A DNA stretch of 64,000 bases from Diphasiastrum complanatum (Eukaryota > Streptophyta > Lycopodiopsida > Lycopodiales > Lycopodiaceae). Position numbers and translations under genes: made by a program. The DNA is taken from positions 35,042,525-35,106,524 of the forward strand of contig CM055093.1 of NCBI GenBank assembly GCA_029204225.1. Reading direction: 5' to 3'. Below the pieces are notes generated by a model that ran no database searches, was not told where the DNA came from, and saw nothing but the letters and a program-made list of their open reading frames with translations. Positions 24,754 to 37,914 of this stretch are shown in pieces (within the stretch, counting starts at the first letter, position 1; each line of letters begins with the position of its first letter).

Positions 24754-27700
24754 TGCTAGATACTTGCATCTGTTACATTGACGACAAATCACAGTACAAT
24801 TTTGCACAAAAATGTGAGAAAATTTTTCTTCACATCAAGCAATACAGATGGATAAAAAAAAATAGATTCTTTTAAGAGCTTCAAGACTCCAAACAGTCAA
24901 AGAGTCAGACATCAACATTAGCGATTACATTCTGCCATGTTTGTAAAAGAGTTCAACTGTCATTGTAACCCAATTTTGCAAACCCAAAAGAATGATACTT
25001 GTCGCTCATGTAGCCATCTTCTTGGTGACATCACACTTAGCATAAGGATACTACATCTAGATTCCGGAATATTAAAAAGCAGCACAAAGAGACAAGATTT
25101 CATAGAAGAACGATATCATGGAACTTAAATTAAAAGTTGCTCACATTCTCAGAAATTGTGTACTCTATTTCTCTAGCCTCAGGCATTTCCAGTAAATCAT
25201 ATATGATAATAAATAGTGTACCATTCGTGAAAAACTCAACAAGTTGAAATTAAGGGGTCCCCAAGTACCAGTACAACTGTCAACATAATGTGAATCTTAA
25301 TTGACATCTCCTTAACTCTCCCCACTTGAAAGATCATTGTCTTCAGTGTTAAAATGCTTGCTGAAGATATGAGGACTGAAGTCACCAACCAGGTTCAATG
25401 TCAGTTGGTCTCAGCACTTTTGACATACAGCAAGAAGCAAACATGCAATGCAGACAGCACAGAATTTGCATCACAGCATCACAGGCCTCATCAAGACCAA
25501 TAGGAGCTCAAAAGTAGATAACATGAAATATGTTGCCTTTCAATGGGGTGGCAGTCATCTCTTAATGATAAGCCATGACTCAGTTATGAACAAGATCAAA
25601 CATACAGCATCACATAACTGAAAGTACACATCAGATTGACAATCATATCACAACCAAAACTAAGATCACTATGCATTCAGCATGTTGTTGTTCAGGCCTC
25701 CCTACAAAGAAATTGTGCATGAGTCTCCTACACACAACTCAAGAACTTCACTTCATTAGCTAAAGTTGCCCACTTACGTTGCTCTAGAGGCCCTCAAGGG
25801 AAAAGCCAAAAGCTGATGTAGATGGCGAACAACTATTGATTACATGTGTATTGTGTGGGCAACTCTGATATCTTCTGTGCATAAGATATTGCATGCCAAT
25901 TGCGCTAAGTCATGGCAGTCCAAATTTGGATTGAACTCGAGTTGAGTAAGATAAATTAATTTTAAGAGCTAAAACTTGAGTTAAGTTCAGTGGAGTGGAA
26001 CTTGAGCAAAGTTCAGGATCCCGTTTCAAAAGGGAGAACGTGTTTGAAACAGGTACCTGCGGTTTCAAAATGGAATTAGGTTTCTCTGTTTTTTGGGTGG
26101 GGGGAAAGGGCGGGCGAGGACATGTTGACTGTAATCAACATGTCCCGCTTGGAAATAATGATACCACCCCCTCCCTGCTTTTCTCCCTCTCTCCAGTGAC
26201 CTTGTAAGGTTTCTCCAAACACTTAGTCGTGGCAAAATAAGGCTTGGGTCTTGTTTTGGTTTCCAATGTTTCAAAACCGATTCGCCATTTCCTAACGAAC
26301 CATTTCAAAATGGTCGAAAAAAACCACAATTCGGTCTTCGACGTTTCATTTCGGACTTCGAAACATCAAATCAGGCCAGTGTGAACTCTAGTTGATTCAA
26401 CTTAAGCGTCAAGTTAAACTTGAGTACAGTGATATTAGACTCAAGTTAGTGGTAGTGTTGAACTTGAGTAAAACTCAAGTTGGACTCAATCAAGTCAGAC
26501 CTGCATTACATGCATGTTGAGTCCATGTTCATGCAGCAGATCGCCAAACTAATTGACTAAATACTGTCACAACCTCACTCGACTTTTTGTTTTGCTATGG
26601 GGCACTCTTTCTCAAAATTTCTAGACAGTAAGTCTGAGATGTTGAGGAATCAGAATCGGACTTTCCTTAGACATCTGAAATTGAAATGTTTTATGGTAAA
26701 TACCTAAGTAATATTTCTTACAAAAGTAAATAGTGAGAGGCCCAAACTCAATGAGAATTCATGAAATCTTTATGTCAAAATGTTGTTAGGTACTGAAACA
26801 TTTTGATCCAGTAGTACTGAAAGGTGTCCTCCAGTGGAACTCGATAGTTCCAGAGGATTACAATGTGACTTTGGTATTTTTGGATAGATTTTTCAGATCA
26901 TGAAGATGAGTATAAATTTAATTAGGACTGTGATTGTAACCATATACACCAATGTGACATTATAAAATTTGATAATTAGATCTTGTTTTACCCAAATATG
27001 GCATGTTATTTTAACTTCATGAAGCAGTATTTTGATAAAAGTTTTCTATCAGTTAAAAATTCATTAGTCAAATGTGGATCACTGTACACAATACCATAGT
27101 TTGTAATACTGTTATTTGCAACCATAAATAAACTAAAAGTAATCGACTGTGTGATCCAATTCTTCCATATGATAGAATCTAATACTGATTAAGCAATAGC
27201 AAACTGAGGCTCAAATCATGTACTCAATCATGTCAAATTCAGATTTAGCATCAACATTGTTCTAATGATCATTGTCAAAAAAAAATCAACTAGGAACATT
27301 AATCTCAATTGATTTCTCAATAAAATCACCTTTATCAAAAACTTTGGAGTCTGGACATAAAAATTTGGTCATACTTATATGTGAAATTAGACATATGTAT
27401 AACAAAGATCAAAGATAATCATTTGGGATGTATCTTCGTTCAATCAAACATATTTGAAATTCTATCCTCCTATAGATCCTTGATATTAGGGTTTTGGCTT
27501 CAGATGCCCAACGTACTATGAGATCCGAGGGAGATATTATTGCTTGTTTAGAGATCACCCATTCACGCTCTCTACCTTGATATCGTATGAGGACCCCAGA
27601 TGTGTTGCACTGAAGATCCGAGAGATGTCAGGCCTGCGTATGGCGAGGCTAGACGATGTCACTCTCCCCTTGATACAGCTGAGCATACAAGAGTGTTTAT

Positions 27701-29624
27701 CTCATCGGAGACAACGACAAAAGAGTACTAATTCTGATGGAGAGGCTGAGATTCTGGATGCTTCCATACATAGACGGTAGAGACAGTGTAGACGACCAGA
27801 GAGACAGCCAAGAGCCCACAGGCCGTAGCCTACAGCTTCATGGCAGCAGAGATGACACCGACCATCCACTCAGAGACATCATTAAGGGGTCATCAAATAA
27901 ACTTTAAATCCTACCAAGCATATGTGCAATCTTCAACCTTATGGAGAGTAATTCAGGAGGAAGATGCAATACGATGGAAAATCAAAATTTCATGGGTTCT
28001 TCAAATATAAGAGTCTCAACACAAAGGCGTCTTATTGCCTATGAAATACCACAAAAAAGAGGGATTTTTTGGACATGCTTTGAGATTGAAAAGGGGAGAT
28101 TGTGTACAACATAATTAGCATAGATGATTCGGTTGTTATTCTTGATGAGAACGAGGTAACATAATGTGAAAACTTTCAAAGAATATGGAAAAAGATAAAA
28201 GAGTTATTTATTATCGTACCAGATCGATTTGGAGAATTTTGTTTTTGCAAAGAGGATGTTGATAAGCATGAAAAAGTATCTTAGAATACTATCTTACCCA
28301 TAAGCTCTAGAATAGCCAAAAATGTATCTACTCTAGCTAGTGAGATAAAAGAGATAAAATTCTCCTTTAGCTTAACTACTTTATTGACATTGTCCTTCCA
28401 ACAAAGATCCTTTTGTCTCAAAAAACTTAATCCAGAAAGGCTTTCTTCCAAGGTAATGCAAGCTACGATAGAAAAATCACGGTACAAGGAAGACATCACT
28501 TGGTTGGACATATGGGGAATAGGAAAAAAAGATCTTAAAGAAAAAAGGAAATAGGAGCACTTTTTCAGTAAAAACTTTCAAGAAAAATATGGTAAACACG
28601 AAGGAGAAGATGGAGTTTTATCAAAAACAAATAAGTCCATGATCATCTACTTGACGCAAGTATATTGTTAGGCACCGAACCCCTTGGGTGCCACACCTAA
28701 CTTGAAACTGGACATTGGACTTGAGCCTGTTGACTTTGTTAGAAGTAACTATTTGTCCTTTAATGGAGATTCCCCTGTTGATGCTCTAACTGCGAAGTCG
28801 AGGTACGTACACCCTGGACGGCTGTTAGGGGTCATCAGAGTTTATTTTCTCCCTAGGTGGAATTTTCTCCAAAGATAGTATGGTGAGTACAAAGCTTTCT
28901 CCAGTCTTGGATTGTGTGACTTCATGGAGTTAATGCCATATTTAGTGAAGTTGGGGCAATGTATATGGTTTTGAGGACCCAAGGAGCATTTTTTAACTTT
29001 CGGTCCATGTACTCAAGTTTGAAAGGACCCAACTAATAATGGGGGAGCATTTTTTAACTTTTGGTCCATGTACTCAAGTTTGGAGAGGCCCAACTCATAA
29101 TGGGGGGTCCATGGGGCAAGTGACCTTCTTCTCCAATGAGCACTTGGCTGTCCAATGCCAAGGCTTTTCATTTGCTTTTGTAACACCTATGTAACATATG
29201 GCTCTTGGCTCTTGGCTCTTGGCATTTGGATATTCCACATTGGGAACCATTGGCCTTTGGATTTCTCTATCTTTACTTCTATAAATAGGGGCCCTCTTTC
29301 TACTGAAGAGGTGAGAAAGAGCCTGAAGAGGCTGGAGAGACTAGAGAGAGTGACAATGCTTGGTTACATACATTCTTTGTATAGAGACTTGTCTCCATTG
29401 ATATCCTACTTTGCTTCCACTTGTATGCATCATTTGTGAGTGTTCATAGAACGTTAATCACTTGATTCATTGTGAATGTTCAGGCTTCTAGTTCACCTTG
29501 AATTCTGACAGACTTGACACTGCATGTAGGCAACTTGTCATAATTAGGGATATGTGCTTGGCATGGAGACTTCTACCTTCGAGGTATAGAACGGGAAAAG
29601 ATCTCACTTACCATTCATTCTAAC
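24754..29624. other. Spacer upstream of the F-box gene
   Basis: Mostly AT-rich. It should contain the promoter of the minus-strand F-box gene just above 24753, but no TATA box stands out. 25925-26480 is rich in ACTTGAGT/ACTCAAGT words and has a GC-richer insert at about 26013-26385. 28983-29103 holds a two-copy tandem repeat of about 60 bp (GGAGCATTTTTTAACTTT... CCATGTACTCAAGTTT). A short GC-richer frame at 27544-27780 has no recognisable domain. Confidence 0.45.
28983..29103. repeat. Two-copy tandem repeat, ~60-bp unit
   Basis: Copies begin GGAGCATTTTTTAAC at 28983 and 29044. Each runs through GGTCCATGTACTCAAGTTT to a CCCAACT-ATAATGGG end, with a few substitutions between them. Confidence 0.9.
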
Positions 29625-29629
29625 TACCT

Positions 29630-30761
29630 AGGAGAAGGTGGATGGTAGTGCGCATGTGCATAGCTAAGATGAGAGCTAGCTAGGGGTAGGCGATGGTTGA
29701 GAGCTCTAGCGGTGGTATGGGACGCCATTAGGGTTGGAGGTCAGAACTTGCTTGTTTCAGGTCACAGGCCAGGGTGCAAAGGGTGGATCTGGATTGGATC
29801 CTATGGTGGGGTGGAACATGAGCGTTCGATTTCTTGTGCTCGACCAACACCTGGCAATTTTCGGTTTTTCAGCTTGTAACAGCTGGTATCAGAGCCACTG
29901 CGAACCATGTGTCAAGTTTGATCATTCCATCACAGTGAACTGTAAGTATCAACCCTTTAATGGAGCACATCATCATATTACAAAAAATCTAATGAGCATG
30001 TACATATGCATAGTTTAAAATACACATTAAAACACATTCAGCATTATAAAAAATTCTCACTATTGTCATATTTTATGATTTAAAGAGTTTACCTCTCGTA
30101 CTCTTGGATCCTCTGTGTGCACTCCATTGGCCCAAATATGATCGTTGACAATCCTCCTTGTTCGAATCCTAAGGCCTTTGCATTGTGTGCATGTAGATGA
30201 TGGTATCCTCTCATCATATTTTGGTTGAAACTGGGAATTGTCACAGGAAACCTTGGATTAGGGTTTTAAAGCTGTTTTTGTCATGTTTTGGACGTTTTTT
30301 TTAGCAAAATCATTTTTTTTATTTTTCACAACGCTCAACGACGGGTTTTCGTGCATTCATTCTGATGTATGGTTTTCAGCCTCGTGCACCTGTCCCCGTT
30401 GACCTCAAAGGTCAAGCAGCAGTGGATTTTCTACGGGATATGCAAGAAATGTTGCTAGGCGCTCGCGATAGCGTGAAAACGGCTCCAGATAGAGCGCAGT
30501 TTTACGCAACTAGAAGAAGGTGGATGGTAGTGCGCATGTGCATAGCCAAGATGAGAGCTAGCTAGGGGTAGGAGATGAGAGCTCTAGCGCTGGTATGGGA
30601 CCCCATTAGGGTTGGAGGTTAGAACCTACTTGTTTCAGGTCACAAGCCAGGGCACGAAGGGCGAATCTAGATTGGATCCCACACCGGGGTGGACCGTGAG
30701 CGTTCGCTTTCTTGTGCTTGACCGGCACCTAGCGGTTTACGGTTTTAGAGTTTGTAACAAA
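29630..30761 (+). mobile_element. Miniature LTR retrotransposon with gypsy integrase scrap
   Basis: Two direct repeats, 29630-29883 and 30512-30761 (about 250 bp each, both containing GGTGGATGGTAGTGCGCATG and CATTAGGGTTGGAGGT), act as LTRs. The first is followed with no gap by the primer site TGGTATCAGAGCC (29884-29896). The flanks are a perfect 5-bp duplication TACCT (29625-29629, 30762-30766). The ends are AG..., not TG...CA, so the exact termini need checking. The 630-bp interior codes only for a piece of integrase C-terminus. This size and plan fit a TRIM-like, non-autonomous element moved in trans. Confidence 0.8.
30320..30510 (+). pseudogene. Ty3/gypsy integrase C-terminal fragment
   Basis: The frame reads TGFRAFILMYGFQPRAPVPV, then AVDFLRDMQEMLLGARDSVK and DRAQFYATRRRW. 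The pattern of T-G-xx-P-F-x-L-x-Y-G-x-x-P-R-xP followed by a helical F-L-xx-L/M-xE-x-xxARDxxxxAxDRxxxYA-RRR is typical of the end of gypsy integrase. About 60 residues survive, running straight into the 3' LTR. Catalytic D,D,E residues are not included. It suggests the small element arose by deletion from a gypsy-type parent. Confidence 0.75.
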
Positions 30762-30766
30762 TACCT

Positions 30767-33700
30767 AAAAACAAATATATATATATATATATATATGTTC
30801 TCAAGGGGCACCTTATTTGCAAACTAGGACTGACCTATGGAAAAAGAGACAAGAAGGTGGAAAGGACACCAAACATGACGCATAACCTACCGCCTGCAGG
30901 CTATGTAATAGCAGTGAGGTAGAGAACAAGAATTTCTAATTTTAAGCTGCAAGGTAATGAATCTCTTAAGGAGCTTCGTGGCTTCCTTGGTTTACAACCT
31001 CAAACTTAATGCCTTCTTTGATTAAATACCAAGAAGAGTGCAAAACTAACATCAACTATTCTGAAAAGGTGGAAAATTTACAAGAATATAAACTATCAAA
31101 GATAGCGACACAAAATTGCACGCTCCCACAGAGGCTAGGTAGTAGATGAAGGATTGACATAATCAATAATTCTCTCGGAAAATTCATCATAATAAATGAC
31201 CCAAAAACTCCAAATGTTTGAAGGTTTTTTTAGAAGCACACTTGGAAGGGACCTTCAAAGAGGAAATTGCAATGGTACAAATATTGGTTTGATCTACCAT
31301 TTGAACTTTGAAGGGTCCACTCAAAGACACGTTTTGGTAGATATATGTATGAAAAGAAAACAAGCCATCTCAAGAATGGATACCAATTCATGCTATTTGA
31401 GATCAAAAATGGGTAGGTGGTGCGGCCTACAATTAGATTGGAACGAAAAGATACGTTTGAAATGAAGGCACTAGCGCATAGCCATGTTGGCCATAAAGGT
31501 AATCAAACCTCTCTTTCTCTCTCATCATAAATTGTTAGAAGAATTAACTGGGGAGATTATGATCTTTCAACATACATCTGCCAGCGCTCTGATTGCAAAT
31601 GCTTATAAGCTACTCCTACGTAGTACGCATTTACACTAAGAAAAGTAACAAAGTTCACTAAAAAACCCGATAACTAAACTAGAATCTCAATTTCGTTCAC
31701 ATAACATTCATAATTCATAACTCTAGAACCAGAACAACAAAGGCCTTAAATATGAACCTAGAGCTCCTCAATGCTCCAGACAGCCTCGTTCCAAAAACCA
31801 TAAACAGTTTAAACCCTCAACCTTCCAGGCAAAGCATTATTTTCAATTACCCTCTTTATAATTCATCTAATAAATCTTAATTACATTTCACACATAAGGA
31901 AACCTTTTCTAGCAAGTTCAAATGAAATACTCCATCTTCTAATCCAACTGCAACCCTAGATTTTCAATCCACAGCACCCTCTAGTCCCTCTCCCACTTGA
32001 GACTTTGAAAGTGCATTGTCGGCCTTAAAGAACATCACACGGTCTAATATGCCAAATGCATAAGAATCACACCTGAAAACAAAGGTTTTATCAGGATGTA
32101 CATTGTAAACTCCAGCTACTTAAGAAAGTGATAACCTTAACGCTATCTCGAAAGTGAGCTACTTGAATTACTGCAAAATAGTTTTCTCAGGGATTGTGGT
32201 CTTGACACAATTTGTGATGCTGAAACCTATAATATTTTTTTCCACTCTAACAAAAGGATGCGGCATTGGATTATAGATGAAAAGAACAGAGACATCCAAA
32301 CACATTTTGACCACTTTCATTGCCAATACTTTGCAGGAAGTAAGAAAACAAAAAACTAAAAACGGAGCTGGTATAGAATCTGGGAAGTAGCAAGATGTGC
32401 AAAATTTACAGGCGCCTGATTTTCTTATTTCAAGATTTGCCTTCAAAGACTTGCTTTATTGTGTTTGTAGCTACTTGGACTGGAGGAATTCAACTCCCTC
32501 AAAAGCTCGACTTTCGTAAACCTACTAACCTACTCTTTCTTTTGTTACCGCCCCTAAAACTAAAGAAGATCATAAGCTGAATTGTAAAACTTTTTACACA
32601 TCCAGATACATCAGGACAACAATCTTCTTCTAGAATCGGTCACACATCAGTGTACCTCTAGTTGGCATCATCTAGAAAAAATTTGCACCAAAAAGGCTAC
32701 AAATGATGGCTCATGAAACTAAACGCAAAGGTAAAAAAATGGATAGCAGCCATAACGTAGCATCTGTTACAAACCTAACCCTAATTACCTTTTACTTCAT
32801 GTTTTCCTAGAACAACTCCTCAGCGCAGTCCACTACACGTCCTTGCCTCTGCCATGAAAGGAAGCGGTATCCTTCTGAGCACCTTTCCCCGAATTCTCAC
32901 AGCTCTTGTAACCAGCTCAGCTACTCTTCAGCTTTTGCAGATGAATCCTGAGATGCTGCCCCAAAAATGGAAATAAGAAGATGCGGAAGACCTATAGGAA
33001 GAACCGCTGAGAAACGAAAAGCCACCAGAAGACGATGGTGGCACAGGATGGATTGGAGCTGTGAGAAAACAGAAAATCTAAGCGCAGCTAGGCTAGTAAC
33101 GAGCAAGAAGAAGAAGAGAACGGGGAGAGAGATGCAATAACACGCTAATTATTGTACAAAGAGAGTGGGATTGGTGATGCGTCTTATTCACGACATTACT
33201 AGAAGAAGAGCGGGGGGGGGGGGGGGGGGGGGTTGGTTAATATTCGAATATCCTATACCTACATGCTTGACTCTCCATTAACATAACCACAAAAGACAAT
33301 AGAGGCCATTTTGGGTAGCACTTGGTGGGATGAGCCCTGAGGGCCATGTCGACCACACTTCTAATCCGAGTGAGAAAATCTGGCCTTTGAGTCTCTGTCA
33401 ACGAACCAACGAGACAGTCACGAGCGACATAAGGTGTAAAATAGTTCTTTCTTTTTATGTGGAAATCATGAGAAAACCCAGCATCTTCCTAGAGGTAAGC
33501 TCGTTGGCAATCGTGATGTTACACTCATGTGGTCAGCGTACGAGAGATGTTGACGAATGCTCTTACACACTTGTTGGTGATAGTGGTGTATCTATGACTG
33601 CCACGGCAGCCACAATTTTTGGATGGTTGTGCACCTATGACTGCCATAGCAGCGACATTTGCGTATATATGCTCATTCCTTTTGGTGAGGGTATATTCAA

Positions 33701-34290
33701 GGCCTCACCTTAGCACTAGTGAATATGCTTTGTATTTTGGAGTTGTTCCTTTTTTGCAAATGTCCTTGGATTTTTTTTAAAGGGTGGTGGAGTGATTGTA
33801 CTACTATTATGTGGGTGCGGAGGCATGGATTCAATTCAAGGATGAATATGAATGTGAATGTAGTTTTATAGGGTATGAATATGATTAACGCTTATGTGGC
33901 TCATATTGGTGGGGCCACTCATTATAACTCCTTTGAGGATTATTACCCTCGCATGAAACTCTTAGGAATAAGCATGGTATCTCTAGGGATATAAGACTAG
34001 GGGTGATTAATGGGGGTGCCCACTCCCTTCGACTCTTTGCATAACATCTCATTTCCTTTGCACTAATCAGTTATCATGCAATTGGGTCAATGAAGGATTC
34101 TGATGAATCATTACCTTAACAGCCTTAATGTGTTTATGCCAAACAATAAGATTTTTCTTGGCATTTTCTCGTCAAAAACATTCTACTTGACTATATGTTG
34201 ACGTGGCCTTGCACATGACAACATGAGATGTAGGAGAAAAAATCTCAAACAATGCATCCTCTTATAAACAAATCGTGATGGCTATCATAT
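30767..34290. other. Spacer without recognised gene
   Basis: Includes a (TA)n run at about 30776-30797 and a 21-base G-run at 33212-33232. A pyrimidine-rich minus-strand stretch at about 33090-33160 (CTCTTCTTCTTCTTGCTCG) resembles a plant 5' leader, but no ATG-initiated frame follows it. Short GC-richer frames near 33330-33713 have no domain. Confidence 0.4.
33212..33232. repeat. 21-base G homopolymer
   Basis: An uninterrupted run of G following GAAGAAGAGC. Its length is likely unreliable in an assembly. Confidence 0.95.
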
Positions 34291-34299
34291 CGAAGAGAT

Positions 34300-34890
34300 T
34301 ATCCACATATGAAGGGAAATCAATGCATATGGCATAAATCATGCCCATCGTGATAATTTGCTTTCATAAATTTATATTGTGCACAAAGTTTTAAGCAAAC
34401 CATCATTTCATTATGTAAAATGTCATATTGTCCTACACAACCGAAAGGGAATATAATTTCTTAATGGAAATGCCATGTCAAGTGCACCTACTTTCGCATG
34501 AATTTTTTTTTTGGAACAAAGTGTTGAGCAAAAGGAGCATCGTTTTACCACGTAACTATCATAATGTCCTACCAAAAGAGAATACTACTTTATTGTGGAG
34601 ATTTTCCATATTGGTGTATGCATAGATTATCCATATTTGAAGGGGCATAGATGCATATGGCATAAAGCATGCCCACCATGATAATGTGCTTTCATAAATT
34701 TATCTTTTTAAGCAAAGTTTTGAGCGAACATCGTCTTACCATGTAAATGTTATAATGTCCTACACAACCAAAAGGGAATATTATCTTTACCATGGAAATG
34801 CCATGTCAACTATACCTGCTCTTTCATAGATTTCTTTTTTGGAACAAAGTGTTGAGCAAGAGGCCATACTTTTACCACGTAAATGCCACA
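34300..34890. repeat. Tandem array, ~327-bp unit with ~115-130-bp subunits
   Basis: Two diverged copies start at about 34301 (TTATCCACATATGAAGGG) and 34628 (TTATCCATATTTGAAGGG). Both run through GCATATGGCATAAA-CATGCCCA and TTTCATAAATTTAT. Within each, a smaller unit recurs about four times in all: ACAAAG-TTT/GTTG-AGC, then TTACCA-GTAA, ATAATGTCCTAC and AAAGGGAATA (near 34390, 34518, 34712 and 34842). No coding content. Confidence 0.8.
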
Positions 34891-35289
34891 AGGTACACCA
34901 TGATTGGTTCAGAAATGGCATGTGGCAGCCATGTCCTTTATAGTATCCAATATCACTTTCTTTTCCAAAATGGTGCTACTATATACAAATGTAAACAATG
35001 CTCATCATACTTGTGATCTATTTAAATTACTTAGCTCACTTGTCAATAGAAATAAAAATATATTTTTTCCTTTGGTAACTCTAAACCATGCCATTGTGCT
35101 TCAAATGTTCTTTTTTTAGTGCTTCACAAGTGCCTATGCTTTTGATTAACAATATTTTAGATATAATATTGCTTTTCTCAAAATTTGCATGATCTACTAT
35201 CATCTTCAGCTTTTTTTCATCCATTTCGATCCCCTCAACAACGATCTCAAGACCAAGGTAATGAAGATATTTTCTAAGGAGCTCACTGT

Positions 35290-36590
35290 AAGAATCGCCA
35301 AGTGAAGATCCAACTAGATCTTGTTGCATGCAATTAAAAGGACACCTTTGGAGCAAAACCACCCAACCAACAAGAAATGGCTAGTCAATACCCTAACCAC
35401 TTCACCCCCCATGCCATGGTGAATGAATGCAAGAGAGGAGAGGCTCCTGGCTTCAAGGATCGAAAAATCCAATAGGTAGATGGGCGAGTTTCCAGTAGTA
35501 TATATTCTCTCCCAGGAGGAGAGAATATTCCTCTTAGGATTTCCATGCAACCTGAATAAGCAATTGACCTCCTATTCTTGCATTATAGCAGTCAAACACC
35601 ATGCAAGTGCTCCTATGTCCAATTATAGGTCTGGGCACTTATATGATTATTAATTACATTTATCGGCCAAGTCCTATATGATGAGGCATAACTAATAACC
35701 ATATACACTAGAGTGACCGACGTCAGGAATTATTCCGAATCCCTCATACTGGACATGGACGTAACATTCTTCCCCTGTGCTTTTAATCTTTTCCCCAAGG
35801 AAAATTATTGGATTCCAAAAATACTCTTCCAACCCGATTATGAGTTCCAAATTCTACCAGATAATTAAAGACCATTTTAACACCCGTCTTTAGCAACATA
35901 AACTTTATACAATCACCTAGAACATCATCTAGAGATTACAATGTTATGCTGAATTCCAACTGAATTCAGTGGCTATCCTTGATATTAGTTAAACTTTGTC
36001 ATCATATATGAGCTCATTGGGATACAGTCAATAACTTGGGATATATTTCTCATTCAAGAAATAATCTATATCAAGAATCTCCTATATTCCATGCACACAA
36101 CTCTCATAGATGAATCATGATGACTCCAAATCATGTGTCTTGTAAGCAATACAGATCAAAATAAACAATTTCTAGTGAATTCTCTTCACACTACTTTAGT
36201 CAATTAACTTCTAATCAGGAGTAATCCAATTACTCAAGTCAACTGTAAATGATTCAAAAATCTCAAATGTCTAGGTGCCGAATTCTTAATTATATTAGTA
36301 TAACACCACATTTAGATCCTCTTCTAAACCATCACTAAGTTAATGAATTACCCTTACCACAGAAAGAGACATTAACCTGCAAGTAACTGTTCTGAACATT
36401 ACTTGTTCTTATGTTTAACTGACTAGTTTAAGTATACGATAAAACTCAGTACATAGGAAAACACATAGTAGATCCACAACATTAGGACGTACGTACCAAC
36501 ATATCCAACTATGTTCCTATACATAAACATAGGCTATAATCTGGCAGATATTCGTAATCCCCATATGTTACTCACATAACTCATTGATAA
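35290..36590. repeat. Interspersed LTR-like repeat, copy 2
   Basis: Aligns by eye in the same orientation with 18195-20594 without its large insert. It begins near AAAACCACCCAACCAACAAG (35356) and includes TTATTAATTACATTTAT (35648), GAGGCATAACTAATAACCATA (35685) and ACATGGACGTAACATT (35753). Later it has CACAGAAAG, CTAGTTTAAGTATACGATA and TACATAAACATA (36359-36535). Layout (pyrimidine tract right after GTAACATTC) suggests a minus-strand gypsy-type LTR plus internal leader. Confidence 0.65.
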
Positions 36591-37900
36591 TCTTGCCACT
36601 CAGCTACAAAAAAAACTCTATTTCTCATGAGTAAATAACATATTTGAGAAATCTCTGAAGTGAATAATTTCACATCACAAGTTTAAAACCATCATACTTT
36701 TACTAACAAAATTTCTTCAACCAATCAACCTACCACAGATCTTAGTATTCAAACCAAGATTAGGCTGACTTATATAGACATCTTTGGACATAATATTAAG
36801 ATTAATCATTACCACCACTATCCATAATCATGAATATCTTATAGCTCAACCCCCAAAACTCCTCTAGTTCCAGATTATTCAAAACAATCCCTAGAGAGTT
36901 CCTCTATTTCAACTGGATAGTTTAATCTTTGCACACATATTGGATTCCTCAAAGAAATCTATGCAACTGGTTGATCCCATGAAAGTCTTATTCCTATTTT
37001 TTTCGTCTCTCCCTCTTAAAAGAAATTTTATAATTTTGATTAAAAAGTTCTCAAGAGACAACGTATAAAATATCAAAGATCCAAAAAAGTTAGTAATGAG
37101 TATCCAATACTATTACAAACCAGACTTTTTCCAAAATCATAACAATCTTATCCTGAACGATAGAAATACTACATCCCGAACGATTCTGAGCCATATTCAC
37201 AAAGCTTATATGGAAACATAATTTCGTATAACTATAACAGTCCTTCAGAACGTAGTTCTACACTAGAAGGAATTATATGAATCTCAATCCAATTGTCTCG
37301 TATTTTAGAAATTTCTGAAATTTAGAGGTTTAAAATAAAAGAGAAATAGATTGAAGGGCCTCTAGATTTTGTAAATAATGAGATACCATTTTGGATCTAG
37401 GTCTATATCTCATAATTTTCCAAAATACTCTGAAAGAATAGCCAATGGATTTCTCTGTTAGTATGGCCATTACAATAATCACTAACCATCGGTCTACAGA
37501 TCATTATCGCACAAGAATATCCTTGGAATCACTTGTTGGAGTTAATGTTACTCCTACGCATCCTAACCACCCTCCGCTTCACTCTAAGAAAATCACTCTC
37601 TCCTAGCAGTCTGTAGAAATACACGCAAAGTTCCAACAGGCGACCGCAACCGCACCGCAAGAGTCTCTTCTGCGGTCTTATGCGACAACACAACTCACCG
37701 AAGGAACACCTTCAAGGGACCGCCAAGGCACCACCCAAGTCTAGTCTGCGGTCACAATGCGAAGTGGACAAAACCGCAAGAGAACCGAAGGATACCGCAA
37801 GTCAACGATTGCGGTCAACATGCCACTACGACCGCACCGCAATATCACACTTCTGCTTGCGTACGAAGGATATTTCCTGTCAATACTTGTTCACATCTTC
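36591..37900. other. Spacer with an ACCGCA-rich patch
   Basis: AT-rich until about 37640. Then 37642-37850 becomes rich in GACCGCAA/ACCGCAAG words, the reverse complement of the TTGCGGTC words that dominate 57.96-59.2 kb. No gene recognised. Confidence 0.45.
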
Positions 37901-37914
37901 ACACTCCGCCAATA

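Noticed and set aside
26013-26385. GC-richer insert between ACTTGAGT-rich flanks as a MITE
   Set aside because: No convincing terminal inverted repeats or target duplication could be seen.
27544-27780. Short open frame as a gene
   Set aside because: No motif, and starts and ends arbitrarily in non-coding context; could be a chance frame or gag scrap.
32921-33160. Possible 5' leader and first exon of a minus-strand host gene (CT-rich leader, 61-residue frame)
   Set aside because: The frame has no ATG (it opens with TTG), and no downstream coding exon could be found.
33330-33713. 127-residue frame as a gene
   Set aside because: Low-complexity match to nothing recognisable; no splice or start support.
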